Assembly: GCF_033472595.1 (NCBI RefSeq)
Contig: NZ_CP137642.1
Span: 434,001-498,000, forward strand
Direction of reading: 5' to 3'
DNA: 64,000 nucleotides
From: Methanoculleus receptaculi
Lineage (GTDB): Archaea > Halobacteriota > Methanomicrobia > Methanomicrobiales > Methanoculleaceae
The translations under genes and the position numbers were made by a program. The notes under the pieces were generated by a model. It ran no database searches. It saw only the letters and a list, made by a program, of their open reading frames with translations, and was not told the origin of the DNA. Shown in pieces: positions 24,655 through 32,923 of this stretch (position 1 is the first letter of the stretch; each line of letters opens with the position of its first letter).

Positions 24655-26049
24655 ATGAGTGGAACGGAGGGCTCCTGGCAGGCTGAGGCTGGCCGGATCG
24701 CCGCGGCTCTTGACGGGGGCCGGGCGCGTGTCGACCTGGAGAGGCTGAGGCCTCCTGTCAACACCTACCTCGTCCGCTCGCTCGATAAAACGGCGCTCCG
24801 GTTCAGTCTTCCCGTCTTGCTCACACCGCCGCCAGGCACGGCCAGTCATCCCGGTGCTGACGGGGCGGTCTGGGCGGTGATCGAGGCCGTCAAGGCGGCG
24901 GTCCCGGTCGAACCCGCACTCGGCCCCATCGCAGGTATCGGGACGGAGCACCCCGCCCATTGCCAGCAGAATGTGGAACCTGTCACGCTGATCGCCTCAC
25001 CGGGCGCCATCGGAACTGATCTCTGGCGACCGGGCGATGATAACCGGATCGACTCGCGGGGTCTTCACCTGGTCGTCAGGGGCGCACTCCCTTATCCGGG
25101 GCCGCCTGGGCGGGGCACGGAGCGGGAGGTCGCAGAACGCCTGGGTGTGCTCCTTGAGGCCGTCGACCGTGTAGCGCGCCGGGTGCCTGCGGTGGAGATT
25201 GCCGCGGCCTGTGCTCTCTCCCTTGACCAGAAAGCCCTCCGCCGCGCCCTGCCGGGGATGGGGCTTGTTGCATTCATTGCCGATGGCACGCGCCCGGCCC
25301 GCCGGTTCACCAGGCTCCGGGGTCACCATCGGATTGCAGGCCCAAAGGAGGGTGTTCACGTTCCTTTCCGCTGTCCGCGGGAACTCGACCCGATCGAGGT
25401 CGAACTTGAGGGGAGCGGCAGGGTGGTGACGGGGCTTGGACTCCGGCGTGGGGAGGTCTTCGCGGTTGCCGGTTCAAACGCTGAGGGGAAGAGCACCCTC
25501 CTCAAGGCGATCGTTGCCGGCCAGGACGACCACGCCGCCGGCGACGGGCGTGAACTCCTGGTCAGTGTCAACGGGGTTGTGGGGGCGGAGGCAAACGAGC
25601 AGGAACTGGTGGGTGCGGATGTCAGCCTCTTTTTCCAGAGCCTCCCACCCGGCCTATCGGGCGATCCCCGCGCGGCCTACGGCCGCGGGAGCGGATCCCT
25701 CGTGATGGCAGAAAAGATCCAGGCAGCGATCCGTGCTGCAGCGCCCATCCTCATCATCGACGAGGACCGCGCCGCGACCAACCTGCTGGTCCCCGGGTGC
25801 CTTCAGAGAGGTGAGGTGACACCGCTCTCCACGCTGCTTGCCACCAGGCGCCAGGCGATCGGGGATACAACGATCCTGTTTGCCGCCTCCTCGCTCGATG
25901 TACTGATAGCGCAGGCTGATCGGATCCTGCTCCTCTCCGGTCATGAGGCGCAGGCGCTCGATCCCCGGGAGTTCCGGCGGCGACTGGACAGGCACCTTGT
26001 CGGCGTGCGAGAACTTCTGGCGGCGCAGGAGAGAATGGACGACTGCTGA
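24655..26049 (+). CDS. Predicted ATPase of the ABC class (PF09818-like)
   Basis: The 464-residue protein has an N-terminal domain with RVDLERLRPPVNTYLVRSLDKTALRF and FSLPVLLTPPPGTASHPGAD. A P-loop ATPase follows: Walker A GSNAEGKSTLLKA near 290, Walker B PILIIDEDRAATNLL near 376 and the segment TTILFAASSLDVLIAQADRI. This matches the family of predicted ABC-class ATPases found in bacteria and archaea, which lack a transporter partner; function unproven. I chose ATG 24655 because the preceding 40 codons in frame are not conserved-looking. ATG 24601 is an alternative. Confidence 0.8.
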   Translation: MSGTEGSWQAEAGRIAAALDGGRARVDLERLRPPVNTYLVRSLDKTALRFSLPVLLTPPPGTASHPGADGAVWAVIEAVKAAVPVEPALGPIAGIGTEHPAHCQQNVEPVTLIASPGAIGTDLWRPGDDNRIDSRGLHLVVRGALPYPGPPGRGTEREVAERLGVLLEAVDRVARRVPAVEIAAACALSLDQKALRRALPGMGLVAFIADGTRPARRFTRLRGHHRIAGPKEGVHVPFRCPRELDPIEVELEGSGRVVTGLGLRRGEVFAVAGSNAEGKSTLLKAIVAGQDDHAAGDGRELLVSVNGVVGAEANEQELVGADVSLFFQSLPPGLSGDPRAAYGRGSGSLVMAEKIQAAIRAAAPILIIDEDRAATNLLVPGCLQRGEVTPLSTLLATRRQAIGDTTILFAASSLDVLIAQADRILLLSGHEAQALDPREFRRRLDRHLVGVRELLAAQERMDDC

Positions 26050-26086
26050 TACCTGCTTTGCCGGCGGAAAGGCCGTATTCGGGTGT

Positions 26087-27175
26087 TCAGGACTCGCCCG
26101 CGCTGACGACATGAACCGATTCCGGCACAAACGAGACCACCACAAGACCGCCTTCCTGAAGTTCCAGGTCGTCCACCTTCTTCCAGGAGAGGATAGATGA
26201 GAGCATAAACCCGCAGTCGACCGTAACCCTGCTGAACGGACCGCGCGGCACGATGGATATGATGGTGCCCTGGAGCGTGTTCCCGCCGGGGTTGCCCACC
26301 CCTCTCTCCGCCGGTGCGATCTGCATATCCTCCGGCCTGATGCAGAGGGCGACCCTCTCCCCCGGGCCAAACGACGACCGCGCCCTCACCCGAGTGCTGC
26401 CGACATCGATGGAGGCTATCCCTCCGTCTTCCCTGCCCACGACCACCCCTTCCAGTATGTTCTCTATGCCAACGAATCTGGCGAGATCCCTGGTCGCCGG
26501 GATGGTGAAGACCTCTCTTGGCGTCCCGACCTGTGCGAACCTGCCGTTCATCAGCACCGCTATCCGGTGAGCGAGCCGTTGCCCCTGGTACATGTCGTGG
26601 GTCGAGAAGAGTATCGTTGTGCCGAGTTCGCGGTTGATCCGGATGACCAGTTCCTCTATCTTCTCCACCGAGACCGGATCCAGGTTTGCGGTCGGTTCAT
26701 CCATAAGGAGAATCTCCGGTTCAATCACCATCGCCCTGGCGAGTGCCACCCGCTGCATCTCGCCGCCGGAGAGTGTCCGTGCCCGCCGCTCCTCGTATCC
26801 AGCAAGTCCGACCATATCGAGAGCCCCTCTGACCTTCTTCATGATCGTTCTTCTCTCCACCCCCCGAAACCTGAGTCCGATGGCGATGTTCTCGGCGACC
26901 GTCGTGTTAAAGACTGCAGGTTTCTGAAAGACCATCCCGATCGTCCGGCGGATCCTGAGGCTCTGCTCTTTGCTGGCGTGGATATCGATCCCGTTGATCC
27001 GGATGGTCCCTGCTGTCGGAGTGTCCAGGAGGCCGACCAGACGCAGCAGGGTTGATTTTCCGGCCCCGCTCGGCCCGATGACGGCGAAGATCTCCCCGTC
27101 CTCAACCCTGCCGGTGACACCGTCGAGCACCCTCTTGCCGTCGAACTCTTTTGAGACTCCGTCAAGTTCAATCAT
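26087..27175 (-). CDS. tupC: Tungstate ABC transporter, ATP-binding subunit
   Basis: The 362-residue ATPase has Walker A GPSGAGKSTLLRL near 34-46, Q-loop VFQKPAVF, signature LSGGEMQRVALARAM near 130 and Walker B ILLMDEPTANLD near 155. A C-terminal TOBE-like domain (GGNTLQGTIISIVPRGPFSRVT) follows, which in this family binds oxyanions and regulates transport. It forms an operon with the permease (4-base overlap) and the binding protein upstream. The set imports tungstate, perhaps molybdate, for molybdopterin enzymes such as formylmethanofuran dehydrogenase. Confidence 0.88.
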   Translation of the reverse strand: MIELDGVSKEFDGKRVLDGVTGRVEDGEIFAVIGPSGAGKSTLLRLVGLLDTPTAGTIRINGIDIHASKEQSLRIRRTIGMVFQKPAVFNTTVAENIAIGLRFRGVERRTIMKKVRGALDMVGLAGYEERRARTLSGGEMQRVALARAMVIEPEILLMDEPTANLDPVSVEKIEELVIRINRELGTTILFSTHDMYQGQRLAHRIAVLMNGRFAQVGTPREVFTIPATRDLARFVGIENILEGVVVGREDGGIASIDVGSTRVRARSSFGPGERVALCIRPEDMQIAPAERGVGNPGGNTLQGTIISIVPRGPFSRVTVDCGFMLSSILSWKKVDDLELQEGGLVVVSFVPESVHVVSAGES

Positions 27176-27882
27176 GGATTCCTGCCCTGTTGCAGCGTTG
27201 ATATGACGAGATTGACCCCGAGAGCGATGATAAGCAGGACGATCCCGAGAGCGATGGACTGCGGGATGTTACCCATCGACGTCTCAAGCGATATCGCGGT
27301 GGTCAGGACGCGGGTCGAACTCATAAAAGATGACGCCGCTATGTTGCCGCCGACAAGGATGGCCGCTCCAACCTCGGATATCGCCCGACCAAACCCGACC
27401 GCGACGGCCGCCAGGATCGCGAAACGGGCTTCTTTCATGATGTTTATAAGGAACTGGAACCGTGTCGCCCCTAGCGAGGTCAGGGTGTCCCTGATGACCG
27501 GATCGACCCCCGAGAGCGCGGATATTGTGAGACCGGTCATTATCGGTATGATGAGGACTGTCTGTGCGATGATCATGGCGGTCGGGGTGAAGAGCAGTCT
27601 TAAAAACCCGAGCGGCCCGGCGCGGGAGATGATCAGGAAGATCAGGAGCCCTACGATGACCGTCGGGAGGGAGTATAGTGTCTGGATCAGGTTGATGAGG
27701 CCCTTTCTACCCCTGAAATTCCCGAAGTTGATCGCTGCCCCGAGCGGGAGAGATATCAGTGAGGCGATGATGGTTGCGGTGAGCGATATGACGATGCTTC
27801 GTGCGGCGATGGCCATAACGTCGGGATCGAGCGTGACGATGAGCCTGATCGCCTCGATGAACCCCTCGATGATCTCGTACAT
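27172..27882 (-). CDS. tupB: Tungstate ABC transporter, permease
   Basis: The 236-residue membrane subunit has five or six helices and the binding-protein-dependent permease motif (EARFAILAAVAVGFGRAISEVGAAILVGGN, the EAA-type loop that contacts the ATPase) near 155-185. The TupB-type opening (FIEAIRLIVTLDPDVMAIAARSIVISLTAT) is clear. I chose ATG 27882, preceded by AGGTG, over a GTG three codons earlier. The stop overlaps the tupC start. Confidence 0.88.
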   Translation of the reverse strand: MYEIIEGFIEAIRLIVTLDPDVMAIAARSIVISLTATIIASLISLPLGAAINFGNFRGRKGLINLIQTLYSLPTVIVGLLIFLIISRAGPLGFLRLLFTPTAMIIAQTVLIIPIMTGLTISALSGVDPVIRDTLTSLGATRFQFLINIMKEARFAILAAVAVGFGRAISEVGAAILVGGNIAASSFMSSTRVLTTAISLETSMGNIPQSIALGIVLLIIALGVNLVISTLQQGRNP

Positions 27883-28003
27883 GCCCTGCACCTGATCGTG
27901 CTACCTATGCGGCAAAAAACCAGATGATGCCCCGGTTGGGTCAGAGACATCTTGGTGAAGATAGGGGTTCAATCTCATGCAAAAAGGGGATGAGTTGACC
28001 GGA

Positions 28004-28915
28004 TCAGAGAACCGGGTCTTTCACTTCGGCCTCGGTCACACCGATCTTCTCCCAGGCGTCCTTTGCAGCGTAGAAGAGTGGCTGGCCGTACTCCGCGACG
28101 CCGAAGGAGGCGATCTCTTCCTGCACCTCATCGGAGATCATGAAGTTGATCCAGGCTTTTGCCGGCGTGCTGTTGATCTCCGGGTATTTCTCGGGGTTGA
28201 TCTGCATGACGGAATAGACGTTGAGCAGTATATCGCCCTCGTCCACGAGTGTCACGAGGTCGAGGTCACGCTGGTAGGCAAGGAATGTGCCTATGTCTGA
28301 GAGGGTGTAGCCCTGCAGTTCGTTTGCCATCTCAAGGGTTGCACCCATGCCGGTCCCGGCCTCGCGGTACCAGTCGCCGGAGCCCTGGATCTCTGTCGAG
28401 TAGTTGAATCCGGCGGCCTTCCAGATGGCCTGCTCCTTGGAGTGTGTGCCTGACGCGTCGCCGCGCGAGACAAAGACCACACCAGATTCACCGGCCATAC
28501 CCTTCTCGCGTATGGTTGTAAACGCTTCTTCGGGTTCCATGCCCTTTATGCCTGCCGGGTCGGACTCCGGGCCCACGATGATGAAGTAATTGTAGGCAAA
28601 GACGCGCCGGTTGATGCCGTAGCCATCGGCAATGAAGGCATCCTCACGTGCACGGTCGTGCACCATCAGGACGTCCACGTCGCCCCGCTGCCCGTACTCG
28701 ATCGCTTTGCCGGTACCAGCGGAGATGATCAGGACCTCGGTGTTGTACTCCTCTTCAAACATGGGTTTGAGGTGATCGAGGAGCCCTGTGTCGTAGAGAC
28801 TTGTCGTAGTGGCGATACGGAGTTGCTGCTCGGTTTCCGTCCCGGTACAGCCGCAGATCAGCAGGATGGCGATCATGACAGCCGCAACGGCGAAGATGAT
28901 TCTTTTTTTCACCAT
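28004..28915 (-). CDS. tupA: Tungstate-binding lipoprotein
   Basis: The 303-residue extracellular binding protein has a signal peptide (MVKKRIIFAVAAVMIAILLI) ending in the lipobox CGCTG. The ligand-binding start LRIATTTSLYDTGLLDHL is the TupA signature, with TTS contacting the oxyanion. Further blocks are VLIISAGTGKAIEYGQRGDVDVLMVHD and VSRGDASGTHSKE. I chose ATG 28915 because the frame upstream lacks signal-peptide character. About 120 bases separate it from tupB; the AT-rich region near 28940-28990 should hold the promoter. Confidence 0.9.
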   Translation of the reverse strand: MVKKRIIFAVAAVMIAILLICGCTGTETEQQLRIATTTSLYDTGLLDHLKPMFEEEYNTEVLIISAGTGKAIEYGQRGDVDVLMVHDRAREDAFIADGYGINRRVFAYNYFIIVGPESDPAGIKGMEPEEAFTTIREKGMAGESGVVFVSRGDASGTHSKEQAIWKAAGFNYSTEIQGSGDWYREAGTGMGATLEMANELQGYTLSDIGTFLAYQRDLDLVTLVDEGDILLNVYSVMQINPEKYPEINSTPAKAWINFMISDEVQEEIASFGVAEYGQPLFYAAKDAWEKIGVTEAEVKDPVL

Positions 28916-29054
28916 GTCTATCAAAGATTGGTTTGTGCTGTCTCCATTTAAATAGCCGTGTTTTGTGTTAATTTGCATTTAGTTTAGTTGATATGGTTTT
29001 ACATCAGGTGAAGGAAATGTGGTATGATTGCCGGGGTCGGAAGGTCGCCTGAGG

Positions 29055-29756
29055 TCATCCCACCACGATATCGCGGTAGACCCCATTCTCTTCTTCCACA
29101 TAGAGGATCGCCTCACCTCCGACAAAGGCGGGTTTCGGGAACTTTTTCAGGCTGACGAGACCTTCGCTGACGGCAGCACCGTCCCGGGTCATTACCCGGT
29201 CGACGCCTGAGGCGAGGATTGCGGCCACGGTTGAGGTTCCGTGCAGGCTTCGTGTAGTCCCTTTCTGGACAAAACGACCGTCGTTCCCCGATACCGCGAG
29301 GCAGACGCCCGCCAGCGCCCCGATAACCCCGTCTTCGGTCCCGCCAAGTCCTTCGAGGAGTATCCCTGCCTGGCGGGCGAGCGTGCGCGCCTCTTCCTGC
29401 GTCACGACTTCTCTCTTTGCGATGAAGCCAAAGCGGGTGACCTCCTGTCCCATCTGCCTGTCGGCGGCGAGGCAGATGCCGGGGTCGCTCCCCTCGATGA
29501 AGTCGGCGAGCAGCAGTTCCTTGGCTCTCGCGAATAGATCATCGGCCGCAACTCCATTGCCTCTCTCCGGTATGTGTATGACCGCGGCGCTGTTGTGTGA
29601 GGTGTAGGGGATGGCAGGATGGAGAAAGAGCTGGTGCCGTGTCACCCCGAAGACCGGATAAGACCGGGAGAGTTCAGCTGCAATCGCGCGTGCGAGTCGG
29701 CCGGTGCCCCGGGACTCGCGGGTGTCGGTGTCGTCAATGCCTATATAGATGGTCAT
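29055..29756 (-). CDS. Small TiaS-like GIDDTD protein
   Basis: The 233-residue protein starts MTIYIGIDDTDTRESRGTGR, the signature of the first domain of TiaS (agmatidine synthetase of tRNA-Ile2). It continues with SHNSAAVIHIPERG and ends after LKKFPKPAFVGGEAILYVEEE. It lacks the zinc ribbon and RNA-binding parts of full-length TiaS (about 420 residues), so it is not the complete enzyme. The domain binds nucleotide or transfers phosphate in TiaS. It sits between tupA and the storage-protein homolog; its job is unknown. Two more GIDDTD proteins are encoded at 42465 and 43342. Confidence 0.75.
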   Translation of the reverse strand: MTIYIGIDDTDTRESRGTGRLARAIAAELSRSYPVFGVTRHQLFLHPAIPYTSHNSAAVIHIPERGNGVAADDLFARAKELLLADFIEGSDPGICLAADRQMGQEVTRFGFIAKREVVTQEEARTLARQAGILLEGLGGTEDGVIGALAGVCLAVSGNDGRFVQKGTTRSLHGTSTVAAILASGVDRVMTRDGAAVSEGLVSLKKFPKPAFVGGEAILYVEEENGVYRDIVVG

Positions 29757-29799
29757 TGTTATCGCTCGTCTGTCCTACCGGTCGGTTTAACCCGGGAGG

Positions 29800-30603
29800 C
29801 TACGCCCGGATCAGCGTGCCGACCCGTCCCCCGTTCACGGCCTTTGTGATGTTGCCGGGGGTATGTGCGTTCACCACTTTGATCTCTCTGACGTAAACGG
29901 CGTCCCGGAGAAGTTCGACCGCCATCGGTTCGAGCACCATATCCTCCATCTCCATCTCCAGGAGTTCTTCGGCCGTGATCTCCGGGATGAGTTCGGCATC
30001 AGGATTCTCGACGGGGTTCTCGGTGTAGAGGCCGTCCACGTTCTTTCCAAGGATGCAGTTCTTCGCGCCGACCACCTCCGCCATAAGGAAGGCGCCGGTA
30101 TCCGTCCGGTGCGGCGGGATGGTTCCAAGTTTTGGGGGGTGTTCGTAGAGCCCGTATGGCGGTGTGCCCTGAACGACCGGGAGCATCCCGAGCGAGATCA
30201 GTGAGGGCAGACTCAGGAGGTCTTCGGTATGGATCCGAACGCCGTTGTATTTCGAGAAGAGGATGGAGATCATGATCGCATTCTGCTCGCTGATCTTGCC
30301 CGCAAGTTCCGCGAGCACCCCCGTGGGCATACCGAGGTCGATGCCGACGTCGAGGATGTGGCGGACGCGGGCGCCTCCTCCGGTGGCTACAAGGATCTTC
30401 TGGCGCCTGGAAAGTTCTCCGATCTCCTCGATCAGCGGGTATACAACCTCCCGGCCGTAATCGATGACTCCGTGGCCGCCGATCTTGATCACGTTCAGGT
30501 CGGGCACGATCCGTATCGTGGAAACGCCTGTCCTGCGGAGCATTCCTCGCCTGACCAGACTTTCGCCGCGCAGCCTTGATCCAATCTCAAACCGTTCCGC
30601 CAT
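29800..30603 (-). CDS. Molybdenum/tungsten storage protein homolog (amino-acid-kinase fold)
   Basis: The 267-residue protein has the amino-acid-kinase fold with segments that closely follow MosA/MosB, the molybdenum storage protein of Azotobacter: RIVPDLNVIKIGGHGVIDYG near 31-50, ATGGGARVRHILD near 73, GMPTGVLAELAGKISEQNA, IPPHRTDTGAFLMAE near 160-174 and KNVDGLYTENP near 190. MosAB stores molybdate as polyoxo clusters using ATP. The relation to UMP kinase (same fold) is more distant by these motifs, and the neighbouring tungstate transporter fits storage. No second subunit is visible nearby, so a homomeric cage is possible. Confidence 0.7.
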   Translation of the reverse strand: MAERFEIGSRLRGESLVRRGMLRRTGVSTIRIVPDLNVIKIGGHGVIDYGREVVYPLIEEIGELSRRQKILVATGGGARVRHILDVGIDLGMPTGVLAELAGKISEQNAIMISILFSKYNGVRIHTEDLLSLPSLISLGMLPVVQGTPPYGLYEHPPKLGTIPPHRTDTGAFLMAEVVGAKNCILGKNVDGLYTENPVENPDAELIPEITAEELLEMEMEDMVLEPMAVELLRDAVYVREIKVVNAHTPGNITKAVNGGRVGTLIRA

Positions 30604-30691
30604 GGTCTTTCCTCCTATCTGTATGATGGGAAAAGGTTAAGTATCTTTGGCGTATATCTACTGCTATACCATTTGGTATGGGGTAAGAGTG

Positions 30692-30928
30692 ATGAAGATC
30701 TATGTACGTGAACGCCAGAAGGTTGGCACCGGTGTGAAACAGCCAAGGTTCCGCATCGTTGCTATCCTTGAAGAGCAGGGCGAGCAGAAGCACCTGAAGG
30801 TTGAGGGGACACACTTCCGGAAGGTTGAGATAGAGCAGATTGCAGAAGATGTGGGGGCGGAGGTTGTATACCTTGAGACGATGCCCGAAGAAGAACGCGG
30901 GGAGATGAAGAAAGCAGAGGCGGCATAA
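30692..30928 (+). CDS. Small conserved-looking protein of unknown function
   Basis: The 78-residue acidic protein (MKIYVRERQKVGTGVKQPRF, then RIVAILEEQGEQKHLKVEG, HFRKVEIEQIAEDVGAEVVYLE) has an alternating strand/helix pattern and good codon use. A GTATAT stretch near 30652 may be its TATA box, and a T7 run at 30945-30951 ends the transcript. I chose ATG 30692; an earlier in-frame ATG lies in AT-rich promoter sequence. I recognise no family. It is divergent from the storage-protein homolog and may share regulation with it. Confidence 0.65.
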   Translation: MKIYVRERQKVGTGVKQPRFRIVAILEEQGEQKHLKVEGTHFRKVEIEQIAEDVGAEVVYLETMPEEERGEMKKAEAA

Positions 30929-30944
30929 CTCTCCGGCCGTCATC

Positions 30945-30951
30945 TTTTTTT
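30945..30951 (+). terminator. Oligo-T terminator
   Basis: A T7 run 16 bases after the stop of the 78-residue protein matches archaeal intrinsic termination at T-rich sequence. Confidence 0.5.
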
Positions 30952-30982
30952 GCAGGGCCATGATAGACACTGTTGCGATCGG

Positions 30983-31333
30983 ATGAGACCAGACGAACAG
31001 AACGATATCATCGATGCGGCCATAAGGATCCTTCTTGAGGAGGATCGCTGCATAACCGTCGGGTTTTCCCCGGACGGCATCTCCATACGTTTTCCCACGA
31101 CCCGTAAACTTGCAGAGTTCCTGGGGATCCCGCATTACTACGTCCTTCCAAGGTTCGGGGAGATGGAGCGAGACGGCCTTATACGCCGGGTGGAGCGGGT
31201 TGGTATATCCACCACAGCAGCGGGGACGCAGCGTCTCCTCTCTATCATGGCGGAGCGATACAGCGAGCGTGCAGAAGAGGTACTTGGCCGGGATATCTTC
31301 GCGGTGCTGCGGCAGCGGGCCGGGATATGCTGA
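30983..31333 (+). CDS. Winged-helix transcriptional regulator, small
   Basis: The 116-residue protein contains a helix-turn-helix (TTRKLAEFLGIPHYYVLPRFGEMERDGLIRRVERVGI, about 40-75) and a C-terminal wing/helix (TTAAGTQRLLSIMAERYSERA). The N terminus (DIIDAAIRILLEEDRCITVGF) looks like a packing helix. I chose ATG 30983 rather than the in-frame codon at 30950, which lies over the upstream terminator. Its place between metal storage and molybdate uptake genes makes it a candidate local regulator; no ligand domain is present. Confidence 0.7.
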   Translation: MRPDEQNDIIDAAIRILLEEDRCITVGFSPDGISIRFPTTRKLAEFLGIPHYYVLPRFGEMERDGLIRRVERVGISTTAAGTQRLLSIMAERYSERAEEVLGRDIFAVLRQRAGIC

Positions 31334-31523
31334 CCGGTCAGGTAGCAGAAGATCATGGGTCTTCAGTGGGTTTTTCCCCGGATCCGGTGTCAGGTGCCCC
31401 ATTTTTCATGGAAAAGGTGGAGTGTTTGTAAGTTCAGATCGTTGGTCACCCGGACTTCGTATGGGCGGCCGGGATAATCCATAACTTCAAAGACCCATCT
31501 GACCAGATAGAAGAAGGAGCACC

Positions 31524-32657
31524 ATGGCGGAGAGCACCGGGGCGGAAGAGAGGGGTATCAGGTTCACGCTGGAGGAGGTTGCCGGCGCAGTCGGTGATTT
31601 CGGGACGATCTTTCCCATCCTCCTTGGTGTTGCCATCGTCTGCCCTGACGTGAACGTAAGCCATTTCTTCCTCTTCATAGCCGCCTGGTACATCATAGCC
31701 GGGTTCTACTACCGCCTCCCGATCCCGATCGAGCCCATGAAGGCCATCGGTGCCATCGTCATCGCTGGAGGGCTTTCCGGTGGAGAGATCGTGGCATCGG
31801 GCATCGTCGTCGGCGCGCTCTTCCTGCTGCTCGGGCTTCTCGGCGGCATGACCTGGCTTGCGGATCGGATCCCGAGATGTGTCATCCGGGGCGTCCAGGC
31901 GGGTCTCGCGCTCCTCCTTCTCCGGACGTCGCTTGACTACATCCTCAACGACGCCCTGTTTGCGTCTCTCTCCATCGGGATCATCCTGGCATTCTTTGTC
32001 GCTTCACAGCGCACCCGGATCCCGGACATCTCCGCTCTGATTGTTATACTGATCGGACTTTGTGTGGGTATCATCACACAGGGGATGCCGCCGCTCCGGT
32101 TGATACCACTCCCCTCCTTCATCATCCCGCTTCCCTCAGACTTCATAGCCGGCACCTGGGAACTTGCCATACCACAGATCCCGCTCACCCTGACAAATGC
32201 CATCCTCGCCACATCCCTCCTCACGCACGACCTCTTCCCGAAGAGGGGTGTGGACCCTGACCGGCTCTCCCGGACGATCGGTGCCATGAACCTCATCTCG
32301 ACGCCGCTTGGAGGGTTCCCGATGTGTCACGGCGCCGGGGGGCTTGCCGCCATGTACCGCTTCGGTGCGCGAACCGGCGGGGCAAACATCATCGCCGGCG
32401 TTTTTTTTCTCATCTTTGCCGTCGCATTCGCCCCGCCGGAGGTGCTGACCCTGATCCCTCTCGGGGTCTTTGGCGCACTCCTTGTCTTCGTGGCGATAGA
32501 ACTTGGAAAACACAGCATAAAGACCGAGTCGTATGCCGTCACCGGGGCCATAGCCGTCCTTACCCTGGTGATCGGGCTTACGTTTGCGTTCATTATAGGG
32601 ATGATCATGGCCTACGTCCTGAAGGCTGAAGTTTCATCACCTCATGCGGGAAGATGA
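31524..32657 (+). CDS. MOT1-type molybdate permease
   Basis: The 377-residue membrane protein has about ten to twelve helices. Its start (LEEVAGAVGDFGTIFPILLGVAIV) and the GFPMCHGAGGLAAMYRFGARTGG motif near 270 are hallmarks of the MOT1 high-affinity molybdate transporters, relatives of SulP without the STAS domain. The first motif GDFGTxxPI and the second PxCHGxGGL are the two defining ones. It follows the small regulator by 190 bases and overlaps the SemiSWEET gene (ATGA). It should import molybdate in this metal-handling region. Confidence 0.85.
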   Translation: MAESTGAEERGIRFTLEEVAGAVGDFGTIFPILLGVAIVCPDVNVSHFFLFIAAWYIIAGFYYRLPIPIEPMKAIGAIVIAGGLSGGEIVASGIVVGALFLLLGLLGGMTWLADRIPRCVIRGVQAGLALLLLRTSLDYILNDALFASLSIGIILAFFVASQRTRIPDISALIVILIGLCVGIITQGMPPLRLIPLPSFIIPLPSDFIAGTWELAIPQIPLTLTNAILATSLLTHDLFPKRGVDPDRLSRTIGAMNLISTPLGGFPMCHGAGGLAAMYRFGARTGGANIIAGVFFLIFAVAFAPPEVLTLIPLGVFGALLVFVAIELGKHSIKTESYAVTGAIAVLTLVIGLTFAFIIGMIMAYVLKAEVSSPHAGR

Positions 32658-32923
32658 TCGATCCGCACATGGATACAGTCACAATTCTTGGTCTTTTTGC
32701 CGGAGCGCTTACGACGCTCTCGTTTGCCCCGCAGGCCATAAAGGCATGGCGCAGCCGCTCGACCGCCGACCTCTCGTTCGCGATGCTTCTTCTTCTCCTG
32801 GCCGGAGTCCTGCTCTGGTTCGTCTACGGGGTGGCGAGGGGTGATCTCGCCATAATCGTTGCGAACGGTGCCACCGCCGTCCTCGTCGCCTTCACTCTCG
32901 CGCTGAAGGCGCAGAACGGATGA
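32654..32923 (+). CDS. SemiSWEET/PQ-loop transporter
   Basis: The 89-residue protein with three helices has the PQ-loop core (TILGLFAGALTTLSFAPQAIKAWRSRSTADLS, about 8-40), then LLLLLAGVLLWFVYG and NGATAVLVAFTLALK. This is the bacterial/archaeal SemiSWEET layout, which dimerises to form a sugar or small-solute channel. The ATG overlaps the MOT1 stop (ATGA), so the two are cotranslated; ATG 32669 is also possible. The substrate is unknown. The C terminus overlaps the convergent ABC ATPase by 32 bases. Confidence 0.85.
   Translation: MIDPHMDTVTILGLFAGALTTLSFAPQAIKAWRSRSTADLSFAMLLLLLAGVLLWFVYGVARGDLAIIVANGATAVLVAFTLALKAQNG

Noticed and set aside
29800-30603. Annotation as UMP kinase (pyrH)
   Set aside because: Same fold, but the segments around VIKIGGHGVIDYG, GARVRHILD and IPPHRTDTGAF follow molybdenum storage proteins more closely, and the neighbours are tungstate genes.
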